Part shown: positions 7,905 to 16,528 of the stretch, piece after piece
How the letters are laid out: each line of letters begins with the position of its first letter
Numbering within the stretch: the first letter of the stretch is position 1
From: Bacteroidales bacterium
Lineage (GTDB): Bacteria; Bacteroidota; Bacteroidia; Bacteroidales; CG2-30-32-10
NCBI GenBank assembly: GCA_035353855.1
Contig: DAOQAK010000036.1
Span: 1 to 42,115 of the forward strand
Reading direction: 5' to 3'
DNA length: 42,115 nt
The notes under the pieces: generated by a model
Told to the model about the DNA's origin: nothing
What the model saw: the letters and a program-made list of their open reading frames with translations, nothing else
Databases searched by the model: none
Program-made: the position numbers and the translations under genes

Positions 7905-9218
7905 ATGTATCCAACAATTTCAGATTTAATAAAAGATATTTTCGGGGTATATATACCTTTACCAGTACAAAGCTTCGGCTTTTTTGTGGCGATAGCATTT
8001 ATCGTTGCTGCATGGCTTTTACTATTGGAGCTAAGAAGAAAAGAAAATGAAGGAATTATTTTCTCTCTTAAAAAAAATGTGATGATTGGTAAACCTGCAT
8101 CAAAACAGGAATTGTTTTGGATGGCTTTATTTGGTTTTATTATAGGATATAAATTACTGGGAATAATTTTTAATTACAAAACATTTGTTGAAAACCCACA
8201 GCAATTCATGTTTTCAGGAGAAGGTAATTTTTTTGCAGGTATTGTTGGCGCGTTTGCCATGGCTTATTACCGATACTATGAAAAACAAAAAACGAAACTC
8301 GATAAACCCCGGTTGGAAGAAGTGGAAGTGCATCCATACGAACTTACCGGGAATATTATTATGCTTGGTGCTGTATTTGGAATACTTGGATCAAAATTAT
8401 TTGATATGCTTGAGAATGTTGAGAATTTTCAGAGTATTGGTAATTTTATAAAAGCATTATTTTCATTCAGTGGGCTTGCTTTTTACGGAGGGCTTATTTG
8501 TGCAGCTATTGCAATAATTTTATATGCAAGGAAGAATAAAATTCGTCCGCTTGTAATTTGTGATATTGCTGCTCCCGCAATAATGATAGCATATGCAATT
8601 GGCCGAATTGGTTGTCAGACTGCCGGTGATGGCGACTGGGGAATTTTGAATTCAGCATATATTACTACACCTGAATCAAAAGTTGAACTTGCTGATGATT
8701 CTGCATTTATAAAAACTCTTGAGGAAAATAAAACATATTATTTTTATGAATTCAAAACAGATTCACTTAAAAATATTCCTCATATCACAGTTAAAGCTCC
8801 CGGATTTATACCTAACTGGATGGTTGCATACCCATATCCAAACAATGTAAATGATCAAGGTGTAGAAACTAAATTTTTATATAATAAAAACCAAAAACAT
8901 TTTTCTCAGTTGCCCATACCTGTATTTCCAACACCATTTTATGAAACGGTTGTTTGCTCATTATTCTTTATAGTATTGTGGCTGATAAGGAAACGAATTA
9001 AAATTTCAGGAATTTTATTTTCAATATTTCTTATAATGAATGGATTTGAAAGATTCTTTATAGAAAAAATTCGTGTTAATATCAAATATCATATTTTGGA
9101 CTGGAATGTTACACAAGCGGAAATAATTTCCATGATGCTGATTATTACCGGAATTATATTGCTGGTTTATATTTTGAAAAATAAGAAAAATATCGGTGAA
9201 GAAAAATTAAATTCATAA
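7905..9218 (+). CDS. lgt: Prolipoprotein diacylglyceryl transferase, enlarged form
   Basis: 437 residues against about 260-300 in most bacteria. Lgt moves diacylglycerol from phosphatidylglycerol to the lipobox cysteine in the inner membrane. The core is clear: LAFYGG (191-196, the usual HGG/YGG site), the signature AIGRIGCQTAGDGDWG from 221 with R224, PTPFYE (322-327), and FERFFIEKIR (371-380), which holds the second conserved arginine and glutamate. Two additions explain the length. An N-terminal segment (about 74-127) resembles the canonical one (about 155-212), as if duplicated. A polar insert (about 238-305) follows the signature. Lipoprotein substrates exist nearby, for example the gene at 22816. 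Start: ATG directly after the repeat. Confidence 0.88.
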   Translation: MYPTISDLIKDIFGVYIPLPVQSFGFFVAIAFIVAAWLLLLELRRKENEGIIFSLKKNVMIGKPASKQELFWMALFGFIIGYKLLGIIFNYKTFVENPQQFMFSGEGNFFAGIVGAFAMAYYRYYEKQKTKLDKPRLEEVEVHPYELTGNIIMLGAVFGILGSKLFDMLENVENFQSIGNFIKALFSFSGLAFYGGLICAAIAIILYARKNKIRPLVICDIAAPAIMIAYAIGRIGCQTAGDGDWGILNSAYITTPESKVELADDSAFIKTLEENKTYYFYEFKTDSLKNIPHITVKAPGFIPNWMVAYPYPNNVNDQGVETKFLYNKNQKHFSQLPIPVFPTPFYETVVCSLFFIVLWLIRKRIKISGILFSIFLIMNGFERFFIEKIRVNIKYHILDWNVTQAEIISMMLIITGIILLVYILKNKKNIGEEKLNS

Positions 9219-9238
9219 ATCTCAAATCTCAAATCAAA
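9216..9238 (+). repeat. AAATCTC short tandem repeat before the monophosphatase
   Basis: Heptamer units AAATCTC, AAATCTC, AAATCAA run from the lgt stop to the next start codon. Related strings stand before lgt (7865-7902) and after the monophosphatase (10065-10101). Confidence 0.6.
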
Positions 9239-9240
9239 AA

Positions 9241-10035
9241 ATGGATTATAAAAATATTTGTGAAGAAGTTTGTGTGTTGGCAAGGGAAGTAGGTCGGTTT
9301 TTGAAAAATGAGATCGACAAAATAAAATTGGCTGATATTGAAACAAAAGGCTTACACGATTTCGTAACATATGTAGATAAAAATTCTGAAAAGCAGATTG
9401 TGTCGAAACTATTGGAAATATTACCTGAAGCAGGTTTTATTGCAGAAGAAAAAACGGTAACATGCAAAGGTGAAAAATATAACTGGATTGTTGACCCTCT
9501 CGATGGCACTACAAATTTTATTCATGGATTGCCTTGTTATTCTATAAGTATAGCATTGATGTGTGAAGATAAAGCTGTTGTGGGTGTGGTTTATGAAATT
9601 AACCTTGATGAATGTTTTTATGCATGGGAAGGCAGTCCTGCATTTTTGAACGGGAAAGAAATAAAAGTATCAGGAAGAACGAAAGTGTCGGATGCATTGC
9701 TGGCAACGGGTTTTCCTTATTGCGATTATTCCGACCTGGAAAGATACATGAACCTGTTCACCTATTTTATGAAAAATACACATGGTTTGCGCCGTTTAGG
9801 TTCTGCTGCAGTTGATTTGGTTTATGTTGCCTGCGGTCGTTTTGAAGGATTTTACGAATACGGTTTAAGTCCATGGGATGTTGCAGCAGGCTCGTTTATT
9901 GTGCAACAGGCAGGAGGTAAGGTTTACGATTTTCATGGAAATGATAATTTCATATTCGGCAAACAGATTGTTGCTTCAAACAGTGCACTGTCAGAAGAAC
10001 TGATCAATGTAATAAAAACAGTTTACCGAAAATAA
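9241..10035 (+). CDS. Inositol monophosphatase family protein
   Basis: 264 residues, the normal length for the SuhB/IMPase family of Mg-dependent, Li-sensitive phosphatases. The metal site is complete: E69 and E70 (FIAEEK), D85 and D88 with the signature WIVDPLDGTTNF (82-93), and W212-D213 (SPWDVAAGSF). Substrate could be myo-inositol phosphate or another sugar phosphate; inositol lipids are made by some Bacteroidota. It follows lgt by 22 nt on the same strand and is probably co-transcribed. Start at the ATG directly after the AAATC repeat. Confidence 0.92.
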   Translation: MDYKNICEEVCVLAREVGRFLKNEIDKIKLADIETKGLHDFVTYVDKNSEKQIVSKLLEILPEAGFIAEEKTVTCKGEKYNWIVDPLDGTTNFIHGLPCYSISIALMCEDKAVVGVVYEINLDECFYAWEGSPAFLNGKEIKVSGRTKVSDALLATGFPYCDYSDLERYMNLFTYFMKNTHGLRRLGSAAVDLVYVACGRFEGFYEYGLSPWDVAAGSFIVQQAGGKVYDFHGNDNFIFGKQIVASNSALSEELINVIKTVYRK

Positions 10036-10061
10036 GTTATAAGACACAAATTCTAAGAAAT

Positions 10062-10101
10062 TGATTTCAAAAATCTCAAATCAAAAATCTCAAATCTCAA
10101 A
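10062..10101 (+). repeat. AAATCTC short repeat after the monophosphatase
   Basis: The string of AAAAATCTC/AAATC units is the same kind as at 9216-9238. It fills most of the 71 bp between two converging genes. Confidence 0.55.
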
Positions 10102-10106
10102 TAGGT

Positions 10107-11009
10107 TTACTTAAACGTTATCATCTTTTCAAGAAAAACAGTTCCTTTATCATCCAGGAGTTTTACATAGTAGTTTCCTAGTGGGACATTGAAATAGGTA
10201 TAGGTATAATCAAGGGTGTTAGTACCGGCTTTAAATGTAATATTAGTAAAACTTTTTCTTGTAATTTCCCCTTTATCATTATAAAGCATCATACTTAGAT
10301 TGATATCTTTTTTTAAGGTGAACTCGAATGAACCAGAGACTTCGCCTTTTTTATATTTTAGATAGGTGTTTTCAGATTCGGTATTTATTTTAAAATTGTC
10401 ATTGGCAGGAACTGTGGGCGTAGTAATGCCTTTCACCTTTTTAACGAAATTACGTAAAGTGGTCATTTCATTTTTGTCATCACTATAAATATCGGAAAAA
10501 TCATTATCATCGGTCATTGCCCAGATAGCGCTTTGTGCTGCCATGCTTTGCCAGTTGTTTTTTGAAATCATTTGAGCAAGAGCCAGTAAATTACCTTCGG
10601 CTTTATTTCCCATAGCAAAATATGAAGACGAATCAGGAGCCCTGTCGTGCATTTCGGAACACATGGCATACACCGGTAATTTCCTTTTCTGATTTTTATA
10701 CAGTGCAATCATTTGTTCTTTAGTAACAATCATGCGTTGTTCCGAAGTATCGTCGGGGTACATGAAGCGACCGGCTTCAAGAAAAACTTTTACATTGTTA
10801 GCGGTAAGGTTTTCTATTGACATGGTAATGCATGCACCCGTGTATGAATAAGTATAAGTCCCTGTGTTTTCGGATGGAGGTGTTTTAGTGAACGATACTT
10901 TTACCAGTTTCATTTCAACAGCCTGCTTAACGCTAATAGTGTCGCTATATGAATTAAATGCTATTAAACATAAAGCGAAAACGAACGAATTAAATATTAT
11001 TTTTTTCAT
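10107..11009 (-). CDS. Secreted protein with thioester-domain-like segment
   Basis: 300 residues with a signal peptide (about 1-22, ending FNSYS). The middle contains YAMCSEMHDRAPDSSSYF, then an MAAQSAIWAMTDDND segment. That order (cysteine early, AQ.AIWA.TD late) recalls thioester-type domains of surface proteins, but the match is only by eye. The last 90 residues look like a beta-sandwich (GSFEFTLKKDINLSMMLYNDKGE ... GNYYVKLLDDKGTVFLEKM), similar in style to C-terminal sorting or Ig-like modules, without the usual PNP motif of type IX tails. No neighbour reveals its role. It is probably periplasmic or on the cell surface. Confidence 0.6.
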   Translation of the reverse strand: MKKIIFNSFVFALCLIAFNSYSDTISVKQAVEMKLVKVSFTKTPPSENTGTYTYSYTGACITMSIENLTANNVKVFLEAGRFMYPDDTSEQRMIVTKEQMIALYKNQKRKLPVYAMCSEMHDRAPDSSSYFAMGNKAEGNLLALAQMISKNNWQSMAAQSAIWAMTDDNDFSDIYSDDKNEMTTLRNFVKKVKGITTPTVPANDNFKINTESENTYLKYKKGEVSGSFEFTLKKDINLSMMLYNDKGEITRKSFTNITFKAGTNTLDYTYTYFNVPLGNYYVKLLDDKGTVFLEKMITFK

Positions 11010-11065
11010 GGCAGAGGAGTTTTATTATATAACGAATATAGTGAAAAAAAATTATGAAGTAAAGG

Positions 11066-13135
11066 TTATTTTAAACTTTCAATGAATTTTTGATCAACAG
11101 CATAACCCAGTTCTTTTGCTTTCTGAGCATTTTCAAATGCGCTTTTCTTATCGTTTTTCTGAAAATATATTAATGCTATTTCGTAATAACTTTTAGCATT
11201 GCCGGGTTCAAGTGTTGTAATTTTTTTATAATCTTTCAACGCTTCATCATATTTTTTGAACTCAGATTCAAGAAGGGCTTTATTAATATATGTGTTGGTG
11301 TTATTGGAATCTAACTGAATTGCCTTGTTATAATCGGTAATTGCCAGATCATAATTTTTTGTTATGGCATAATAGTTTGCTCTGTTAGAATAAACATCAT
11401 ATGAATTAGGTGAAAGTTTCTGGGCTTTATTAAAATTAAGTAATGACTCATTCATATTTCCTTCGATACATAATTGAATTGCAAGATTCATATAGCCGGC
11501 ATAATCATCAGGTTTCAACTGTGTGACTTTTATAAAATCTTCTTTAGCCAGCTTATTTTGTTGCATTTCCCTGTATGTCATGCCGCGTAAGTTATAGGTT
11601 TCAAAATCATCAGGGTTTAACTTTATCAACTTATTTAAGTCATCCAATGCTGTGGGAAAATCTTTCTTGTCGGAAAGTATTTTTATTCGTGCAGAAATAG
11701 CATCTTTATAGTTTGGGTTTCGTTCAATGGCATAGCTGAAATCGCTATATGCCAGGTCTGTTTTTTTTGCATCAAGATAGTAAACCCCCCTGTTGTAATA
11801 AGCGAGTTCATTTTTAGGGTAAACACTGATCATTTGAGTCCACAACTCTTTGCTGTTTTTCCAAACCTTGGTTTGATTAAAAGTAAGAAAGCTCAAAACA
11901 AAAATTATAATAAACATTATTACAATGCCAATTTGTTTGTATTTCTTATATTTTACATTCTCCATAACTTCCCTGAATGATTCGCCCATGATATAAAACA
12001 GCCCGATAGATGAAATATAAAAATACCGGTCGGCAGCAATTGCAGAGCCAACTGAAAGTATCTGCAAAACCTGGAGTACATTGAAGAAGAAAAATAAAAA
12101 TCCGAAAATTATTTTTTTACCTTTTTTAGCTGAATAAATTACTGCTCCTGTAATAAGCAAAATTATTACCGGTGAAATAATATATATCATTGGAAGAGAA
12201 TTGCTGACTTTGTATGGATATGGATGTATTACAGCAAGGTTTAAAGGAAGAAACATTTTATACAAGTAAAAAAACAAACTATAACATGCCAGGAAAAATC
12301 TGTCAGTAAATGAATATACATTTCCCACATTATTTATGAAAGTTGATGCTCCCTGCATTTTCTGAACATAAATTGCAACAATTCCAAATACAAATGATAT
12401 TGCCAGAAAAGGAATTTTGTCAATTAATATCTTTAAATTTATTTTCTTCATTTGAAGATAATCTATAAGTATAAGCATTATCGAAAACGGTATTGCCATT
12501 GCTTTTGAAAGGCATGAAAAAATAAAAAGCAAAATGGTAAGCAGGTATATTTTAATATTTTTCGTTTCTTTATAATTCAGGTAAGTTATTAACCCTGACA
12601 AGTAAAAGAAAGCATATAAAACATCTTTTCTTTCGGAAATCCATGCCACTGACTCAACATGCAGCGGATGTATCCCGAACAATGCTGATGCAATTACAGC
12701 AACATGTATATTGGAACTTAATTTCCTGATAAAAATAAAAACAAGCAGGGTGTTAAGTAAATGCAAAATGAAATTAGTGAAATGATAAGTGAAAGGATTT
12801 AATCCGGAAATTTTATTTTCGATGGCATATGTCAGCATCGACAATGGCTGGTAGTTCCCAACATAGAAGTTTGAAAACAAAATTTTGATATTGCTAAATG
12901 AAAGATTTTTTACATCAGGATTATTTAAAACATAATACTGGTCATCAAGATTTGTGAAACCGCATTTCAGCGAAGGGAAAAAGCTTATAAAAGTTATTGC
13001 CAGCACAAATAATGCATACCAGGTATTTTTATTGTCGTTACGCGTTGGTAATGGTTGTGGCTTAAACTGCTTTGCAGCAACAGTATGGGTTTTCGGGTTC
13101 GTTGACTTTTTTTTATTTATAGATTTATTACTCAT
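11066..13135 (-). CDS. TMTC-like membrane glycosyltransferase with TPRs
   Basis: 689 residues. A GT-C-type membrane part (about 38-420, some ten hydrophobic helices) has an acidic pair in the first outer loop (NLDDQYYVLNNPDV, D64-D65) and the conserved HPLHVESVAWISERKDVLY (156-174) seen in bacterial relatives of TMTC O-mannosyltransferases. The C-terminal 260 residues are about seven TPRs (for example AYYNRGVYYLDAKKTDLAYSDFSYAI). The expected role is transfer of a lipid-linked sugar to a protein or glycan on the outer side of the inner membrane. Bacteroidota glycosylate exported proteins, which would suit it; substrate unknown. It is divergent from the ABC exporter. Confidence 0.82.
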   Translation of the reverse strand: MSNKSINKKKSTNPKTHTVAAKQFKPQPLPTRNDNKNTWYALFVLAITFISFFPSLKCGFTNLDDQYYVLNNPDVKNLSFSNIKILFSNFYVGNYQPLSMLTYAIENKISGLNPFTYHFTNFILHLLNTLLVFIFIRKLSSNIHVAVIASALFGIHPLHVESVAWISERKDVLYAFFYLSGLITYLNYKETKNIKIYLLTILLFIFSCLSKAMAIPFSIMLILIDYLQMKKINLKILIDKIPFLAISFVFGIVAIYVQKMQGASTFINNVGNVYSFTDRFFLACYSLFFYLYKMFLPLNLAVIHPYPYKVSNSLPMIYIISPVIILLITGAVIYSAKKGKKIIFGFLFFFFNVLQVLQILSVGSAIAADRYFYISSIGLFYIMGESFREVMENVKYKKYKQIGIVIMFIIIFVLSFLTFNQTKVWKNSKELWTQMISVYPKNELAYYNRGVYYLDAKKTDLAYSDFSYAIERNPNYKDAISARIKILSDKKDFPTALDDLNKLIKLNPDDFETYNLRGMTYREMQQNKLAKEDFIKVTQLKPDDYAGYMNLAIQLCIEGNMNESLLNFNKAQKLSPNSYDVYSNRANYYAITKNYDLAITDYNKAIQLDSNNTNTYINKALLESEFKKYDEALKDYKKITTLEPGNAKSYYEIALIYFQKNDKKSAFENAQKAKELGYAVDQKFIESLK

Positions 13136-13284
13136 AAAAGTAATATTGCTTGAATATTTTGAAAATCAAAAATAGGAATAATTTTAAAAAGAATATTATG
13201 GAATATTATTAAGATAATTATATATTTACATGAAAAATTAATAATACAATTGCATATAAATAGGTACTCATTAACAAAAAGCAA

Positions 13285-14748
13285 ATGTTAAAATTACTTA
13301 TCCATCAATGGAAAGAAAAACAACGATCACCTTTTTGGCAAAAGAGCATTTGGGTAAATATATTACTAGGAATTTTAAGTGTATATTTAATGTTTTTGGT
13401 ATTTGTCATTGGTTATTTTGTTGATAAAATTATAATAATAAAATACGAAAATGCAGATATTATTCAAGTATTTACGGGTTTTTTATTTTATTATTTTACA
13501 CTTGACTTAATTATAAGATTTTTAAATCAACAATTACCTACATTATCTATTCAACATTACATTACACTTCCTATTAAAAAAAGAATTTTGCTGCATTATA
13601 TTTTAATAAAAAGTGTTTTAAGCTTTTTTAATATTATTGCAATATTGCTTATCGTCCCATTTTTTATTAAAGTTATTTGTGCTTCGAAACCTTTATCATT
13701 CTGTTTGATCTGGATTATTACAATGGTTTCATTAGTAGCAACAAATAATTTCCTGAATTTTTCATTAAAAAAATATTTTTCTAAACGACCTTTATTAATA
13801 ATGTTTCTATTAGCAATAGTTGTAGTATTTATTTTTCTTGACATAAACGGTATGGTTTCATGCTCTGTATATTTTTCTGAAGCAATATTATATATTACAA
13901 ATACTTTATTGCTCGGTGTCATTCCAATTATAATTTTAATACTTTCATATTTACTTGGTTATTTTCTTCTGAAAAAGAATTCCTATATCGAATATACTCA
14001 ATCAAGTATGCATAGTGCAAATAGCAGGTTTAGTATTTTTAATCGTTTTGGTGAAGCAGGTAGCCTTATTGGAACTGAAATTAAACTAATATTGCGAAAT
14101 AGCAGACCGAAATCTATGTTGTATATTAGTATTATTTTTTTGTTGTATGGATTCTTCTTTTCAAATGAAAATTTTTTAATCAACCAATTTAATCTGATAT
14201 TTATTCCATTTTTACAGACTTATGCTTTTGCTGCTACATATGGTCAGTTTTTGTATGGATGGGAAGGCTCTTTTTTTGATTGTTATATGGCAAATAAAGT
14301 TTCTTCTTTCGCCTATATTAAATCGAAATATTTATTGTTGGCAATTACAAGTTTTATTGGATATATTCTTTCATTACCATGCCTGTTTATAAATTACGAA
14401 TTTGGATTCCCTATGACTGCAATGTTATTTTACAACATAGGAATATCATCAATTATATTATTATTTATTGGGACATACAACAAATTGAGTATTGATATGA
14501 AACAAAGCCAGTTTATGAATTATCAGGGAATAACTATTGTTAATTCTTTGTTTTTTGTTATACCCTTAGGATTTCCAATTTTAATTTATTTTTTATTCAA
14601 TTTATTAGGATTTTCGCAGTATGTTTTTTATACATTAGGCGTGATAGGATTGATAGGGATCATGTTCAATCAATATCTTATACAAATTGTAGTCAATCAA
14701 TTCGTGAAAAGGAAATACATAATGACATATAGTTTTAGGCAAAAATAG
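13285..14748 (+). CDS. DUF5687-type ABC transporter permease
   Basis: 487 residues with about ten to twelve hydrophobic helices and a basic N-terminus (MLKLLIHQWKEKQRSPFWQKS) characteristic of DUF5687 permeases of Bacteroidota. A cytoplasmic stretch near the middle (FNRFGEAGSLIGTEIKLILRNSRPKS) resembles the coupling region before the second set of helices. The gene for its ATPase follows after 6 nt, so the two form an exporter. The substrate is unknown. Compared with neighbouring genes it uses more A/T-rich codons and lies in a very AT-rich stretch, as does its partner. Confidence 0.83.
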   Translation: MLKLLIHQWKEKQRSPFWQKSIWVNILLGILSVYLMFLVFVIGYFVDKIIIIKYENADIIQVFTGFLFYYFTLDLIIRFLNQQLPTLSIQHYITLPIKKRILLHYILIKSVLSFFNIIAILLIVPFFIKVICASKPLSFCLIWIITMVSLVATNNFLNFSLKKYFSKRPLLIMFLLAIVVVFIFLDINGMVSCSVYFSEAILYITNTLLLGVIPIIILILSYLLGYFLLKKNSYIEYTQSSMHSANSRFSIFNRFGEAGSLIGTEIKLILRNSRPKSMLYISIIFLLYGFFFSNENFLINQFNLIFIPFLQTYAFAATYGQFLYGWEGSFFDCYMANKVSSFAYIKSKYLLLAITSFIGYILSLPCLFINYEFGFPMTAMLFYNIGISSIILLFIGTYNKLSIDMKQSQFMNYQGITIVNSLFFVIPLGFPILIYFLFNLLGFSQYVFYTLGVIGLIGIMFNQYLIQIVVNQFVKRKYIMTYSFRQK

Positions 14749-14754
14749 TATGAT

Positions 14755-15447
14755 ATGATAGAAATTAGCAATCTTAGGAAGATTTATAAGCAGAAAATAG
14801 CGTTGGCAATAGATAGCCTAAGTATAAATGAACATGAATGTGTTGGTCTTGTTGGTAATAATGGAGCTGGAAAAACAACAATGTTAAGTTTGATATTAGA
14901 TTTGATTGAGCCAACAAACGGTTTTGTTAAATCAAAAAATAAATTGGTTTCAAAATTTGACGATTGGAAAAATTATACGGGTTCGTATTTAGACGAAAGA
15001 TTCTTGATTCCTTATTTAACTCCAATGGAATTTTTTGAGTTCATCGCATGTTTGCATGGTAAAAACAGTTCTGATATTAATAACTTTTTAAACGAGAATG
15101 CAAATTTTTATACAGATGATATTTTATCAAAAAAATATATTAGAGAACTTTCATCAGGAAATAAAAACAAAATAGGTATTTTGGCCTCATTACTATCTGA
15201 GCCTGAAATATTGATTCTTGATGAGCCTTTTGCTAATTTGGATCCGAGTTCTCAGTCATGGCTTAAAATGAAATTAAAAAGCCTACATGATAAAGGTATT
15301 ACAATGATTATATCAAGTCACGATTTAAAACACGTAACGGAAATTTGTAGCAGAATATTATTACTGGAAAAAGGAATAATTATAAATGATAAAAACACCA
15401 ATATAGACACTTTATCTGAGTTGGAAAATTACTTTAATGTGAGATAA
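14755..15447 (+). CDS. ABC transporter ATP-binding protein
   Basis: 230 residues. Walker A GNNGAGKTT (34-42), ABC signature LSSGN (132-136, a common variant of LSGGQ), Walker B ILILDEP (152-158) and the switch histidine H189 (ISSHD) are all present, so it should hydrolyse ATP. The small size and CcmA/NatA-like order point to an exporter ATPase. It partners the DUF5687 permease 6 nt upstream. It starts at the ATG at 14755; the ATG five nt earlier is out of frame and stops at once. Confidence 0.92.
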   Translation: MIEISNLRKIYKQKIALAIDSLSINEHECVGLVGNNGAGKTTMLSLILDLIEPTNGFVKSKNKLVSKFDDWKNYTGSYLDERFLIPYLTPMEFFEFIACLHGKNSSDINNFLNENANFYTDDILSKKYIRELSSGNKNKIGILASLLSEPEILILDEPFANLDPSSQSWLKMKLKSLHDKGITMIISSHDLKHVTEICSRILLLEKGIIINDKNTNIDTLSELENYFNVR

Positions 15448-15559
15448 ATGGTAAGTGATTGGCGTATGTGTTAACCTTGCTTGAAAATGAATTTGTTGAA
15501 AGATAGTAGCATATAGCTTTCATTTGATTAGGAATGATATAAATTATTGTAATTTGATA

Positions 15560-15982
15560 ATGCAAAAGGAAATAGATAATGAAATATTAATTGCGCCCTG
15601 TGGCATGAACTGTGCTATTTGCATGGCATACCTTCGTGATAAAAATGTATGCAAAGGATGTTGGAGCAAGATTGGTTATAAAGCAAAGACCTGTGCTCGT
15701 TGTATCATTAAAAATTGTGAACTGTTAAATAAAACGGAATCTAAATTTTGTTACGATTGCGAGAAATATCCATGCCTTCGGTTAAAGCAATTAGACAAGA
15801 GATACAGAACCAAGTATAAAATGAGCATGATCGAAAACCTTGAAAATATTAAGAAAATTGGATTGCTGAAATTCATTCAAAACGAGAATGCACGATGGGC
15901 TTGCAAAAAATGCGGTAGTACAATATGCGTGCATCGTAAAATTTGTTTTAAATGTGGAACAATAGTAAAATATAATTTATGA
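15560..15982 (+). CDS. DUF3795 cysteine-rich protein
   Basis: 140 residues from the ATG; an upstream TTG (15524) only adds a 12-residue tail that does not look conserved. The pattern IAPCGMNCAICMAYLRDKN, then CKGCW, CARCIIKNC, FCYDCEKYPC is typical of DUF3795, a small cytoplasmic family with many metal-binding cysteines. A second cysteine set near the C-terminus (C115, C118, C123, C129, C132) looks like an extra zinc ribbon. Role unknown; relatives often lie beside acetyltransferases or regulators. The stop codon overlaps the next start by ATGA, so translation of the two is coupled. Confidence 0.83.
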   Translation: MQKEIDNEILIAPCGMNCAICMAYLRDKNVCKGCWSKIGYKAKTCARCIIKNCELLNKTESKFCYDCEKYPCLRLKQLDKRYRTKYKMSMIENLENIKKIGLLKFIQNENARWACKKCGSTICVHRKICFKCGTIVKYNL

Positions 15983-16500
15983 ACCCGGAACTGGAAACCA
16001 AAAGATTGAAAATTATTCCACTAACCTATGAACAGCTGGATTTATATGTGCAGACAAATTATATTTTAGAAGAACAATTTAATTTAACTAAAGCTAAAAG
16101 AGAAATTCCGCCTGAACTTATAGCGGCTTTGAATAAAGATATATTACCCGCTGTTGCTGATGATAAGAAAAATTATTTATTTTTCACATTGTGGATAATT
16201 ATTGACAAAGTGCTGAATCAAATGGTAGCAGATATTTGTTTTAAAGGAGAACCAAATGATAAGGGCGAAGTAGAGATCGGGTATGGAACATATGACGCAT
16301 TCAAAGGTAAAGGTTACATGACTGAAGCTATTGAAGCCATTGCCAATTGGGCGTTTAGGCAACCTAATATAAAATCAATAATTGCAGAAACACAGCAAAC
16401 TAATTTAGCTTCACATCGTGTTTTGGTGAAAAATAATTTTAAACTGTTTAATAAAGCAGATGAAATGATTTGGTGGAAACTTGAGCAATATCCACGTTAA
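15979..16500 (+). CDS. GNAT-family N-acetyltransferase
   Basis: 173 residues. N-terminal LETKRLKIIPLT is typical of the RimJ/RimL-type (Acetyltransf_3) branch. The acetyl-CoA site follows: VEIGYGTYDAFKGKGYMTEAIEAIANWAF, where FKGKGYMTEA is the P-loop-like R/QxxGxG/A variant. The end (IIAETQQTNLASHRVLVKNNFKLF) is the classical NxxSxRVLEKxGF region. It probably acetylates an amine on a protein or small molecule; target unknown. The start overlaps the DUF3795 stop by 4 nt. It converges on rarA. Confidence 0.87.
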   Translation: MNPELETKRLKIIPLTYEQLDLYVQTNYILEEQFNLTKAKREIPPELIAALNKDILPAVADDKKNYLFFTLWIIIDKVLNQMVADICFKGEPNDKGEVEIGYGTYDAFKGKGYMTEAIEAIANWAFRQPNIKSIIAETQQTNLASHRVLVKNNFKLFNKADEMIWWKLEQYPR

Positions 16501-16528
16501 TACGAGTTGTCAGGCACACTTCAGAATT

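Noticed and set aside
13285..15447. Laterally acquired ABC exporter because of higher A/T content
   Set aside because: The family is native to Bacteroidota and membrane proteins are A/T-rich; no mobile-element borders are seen.
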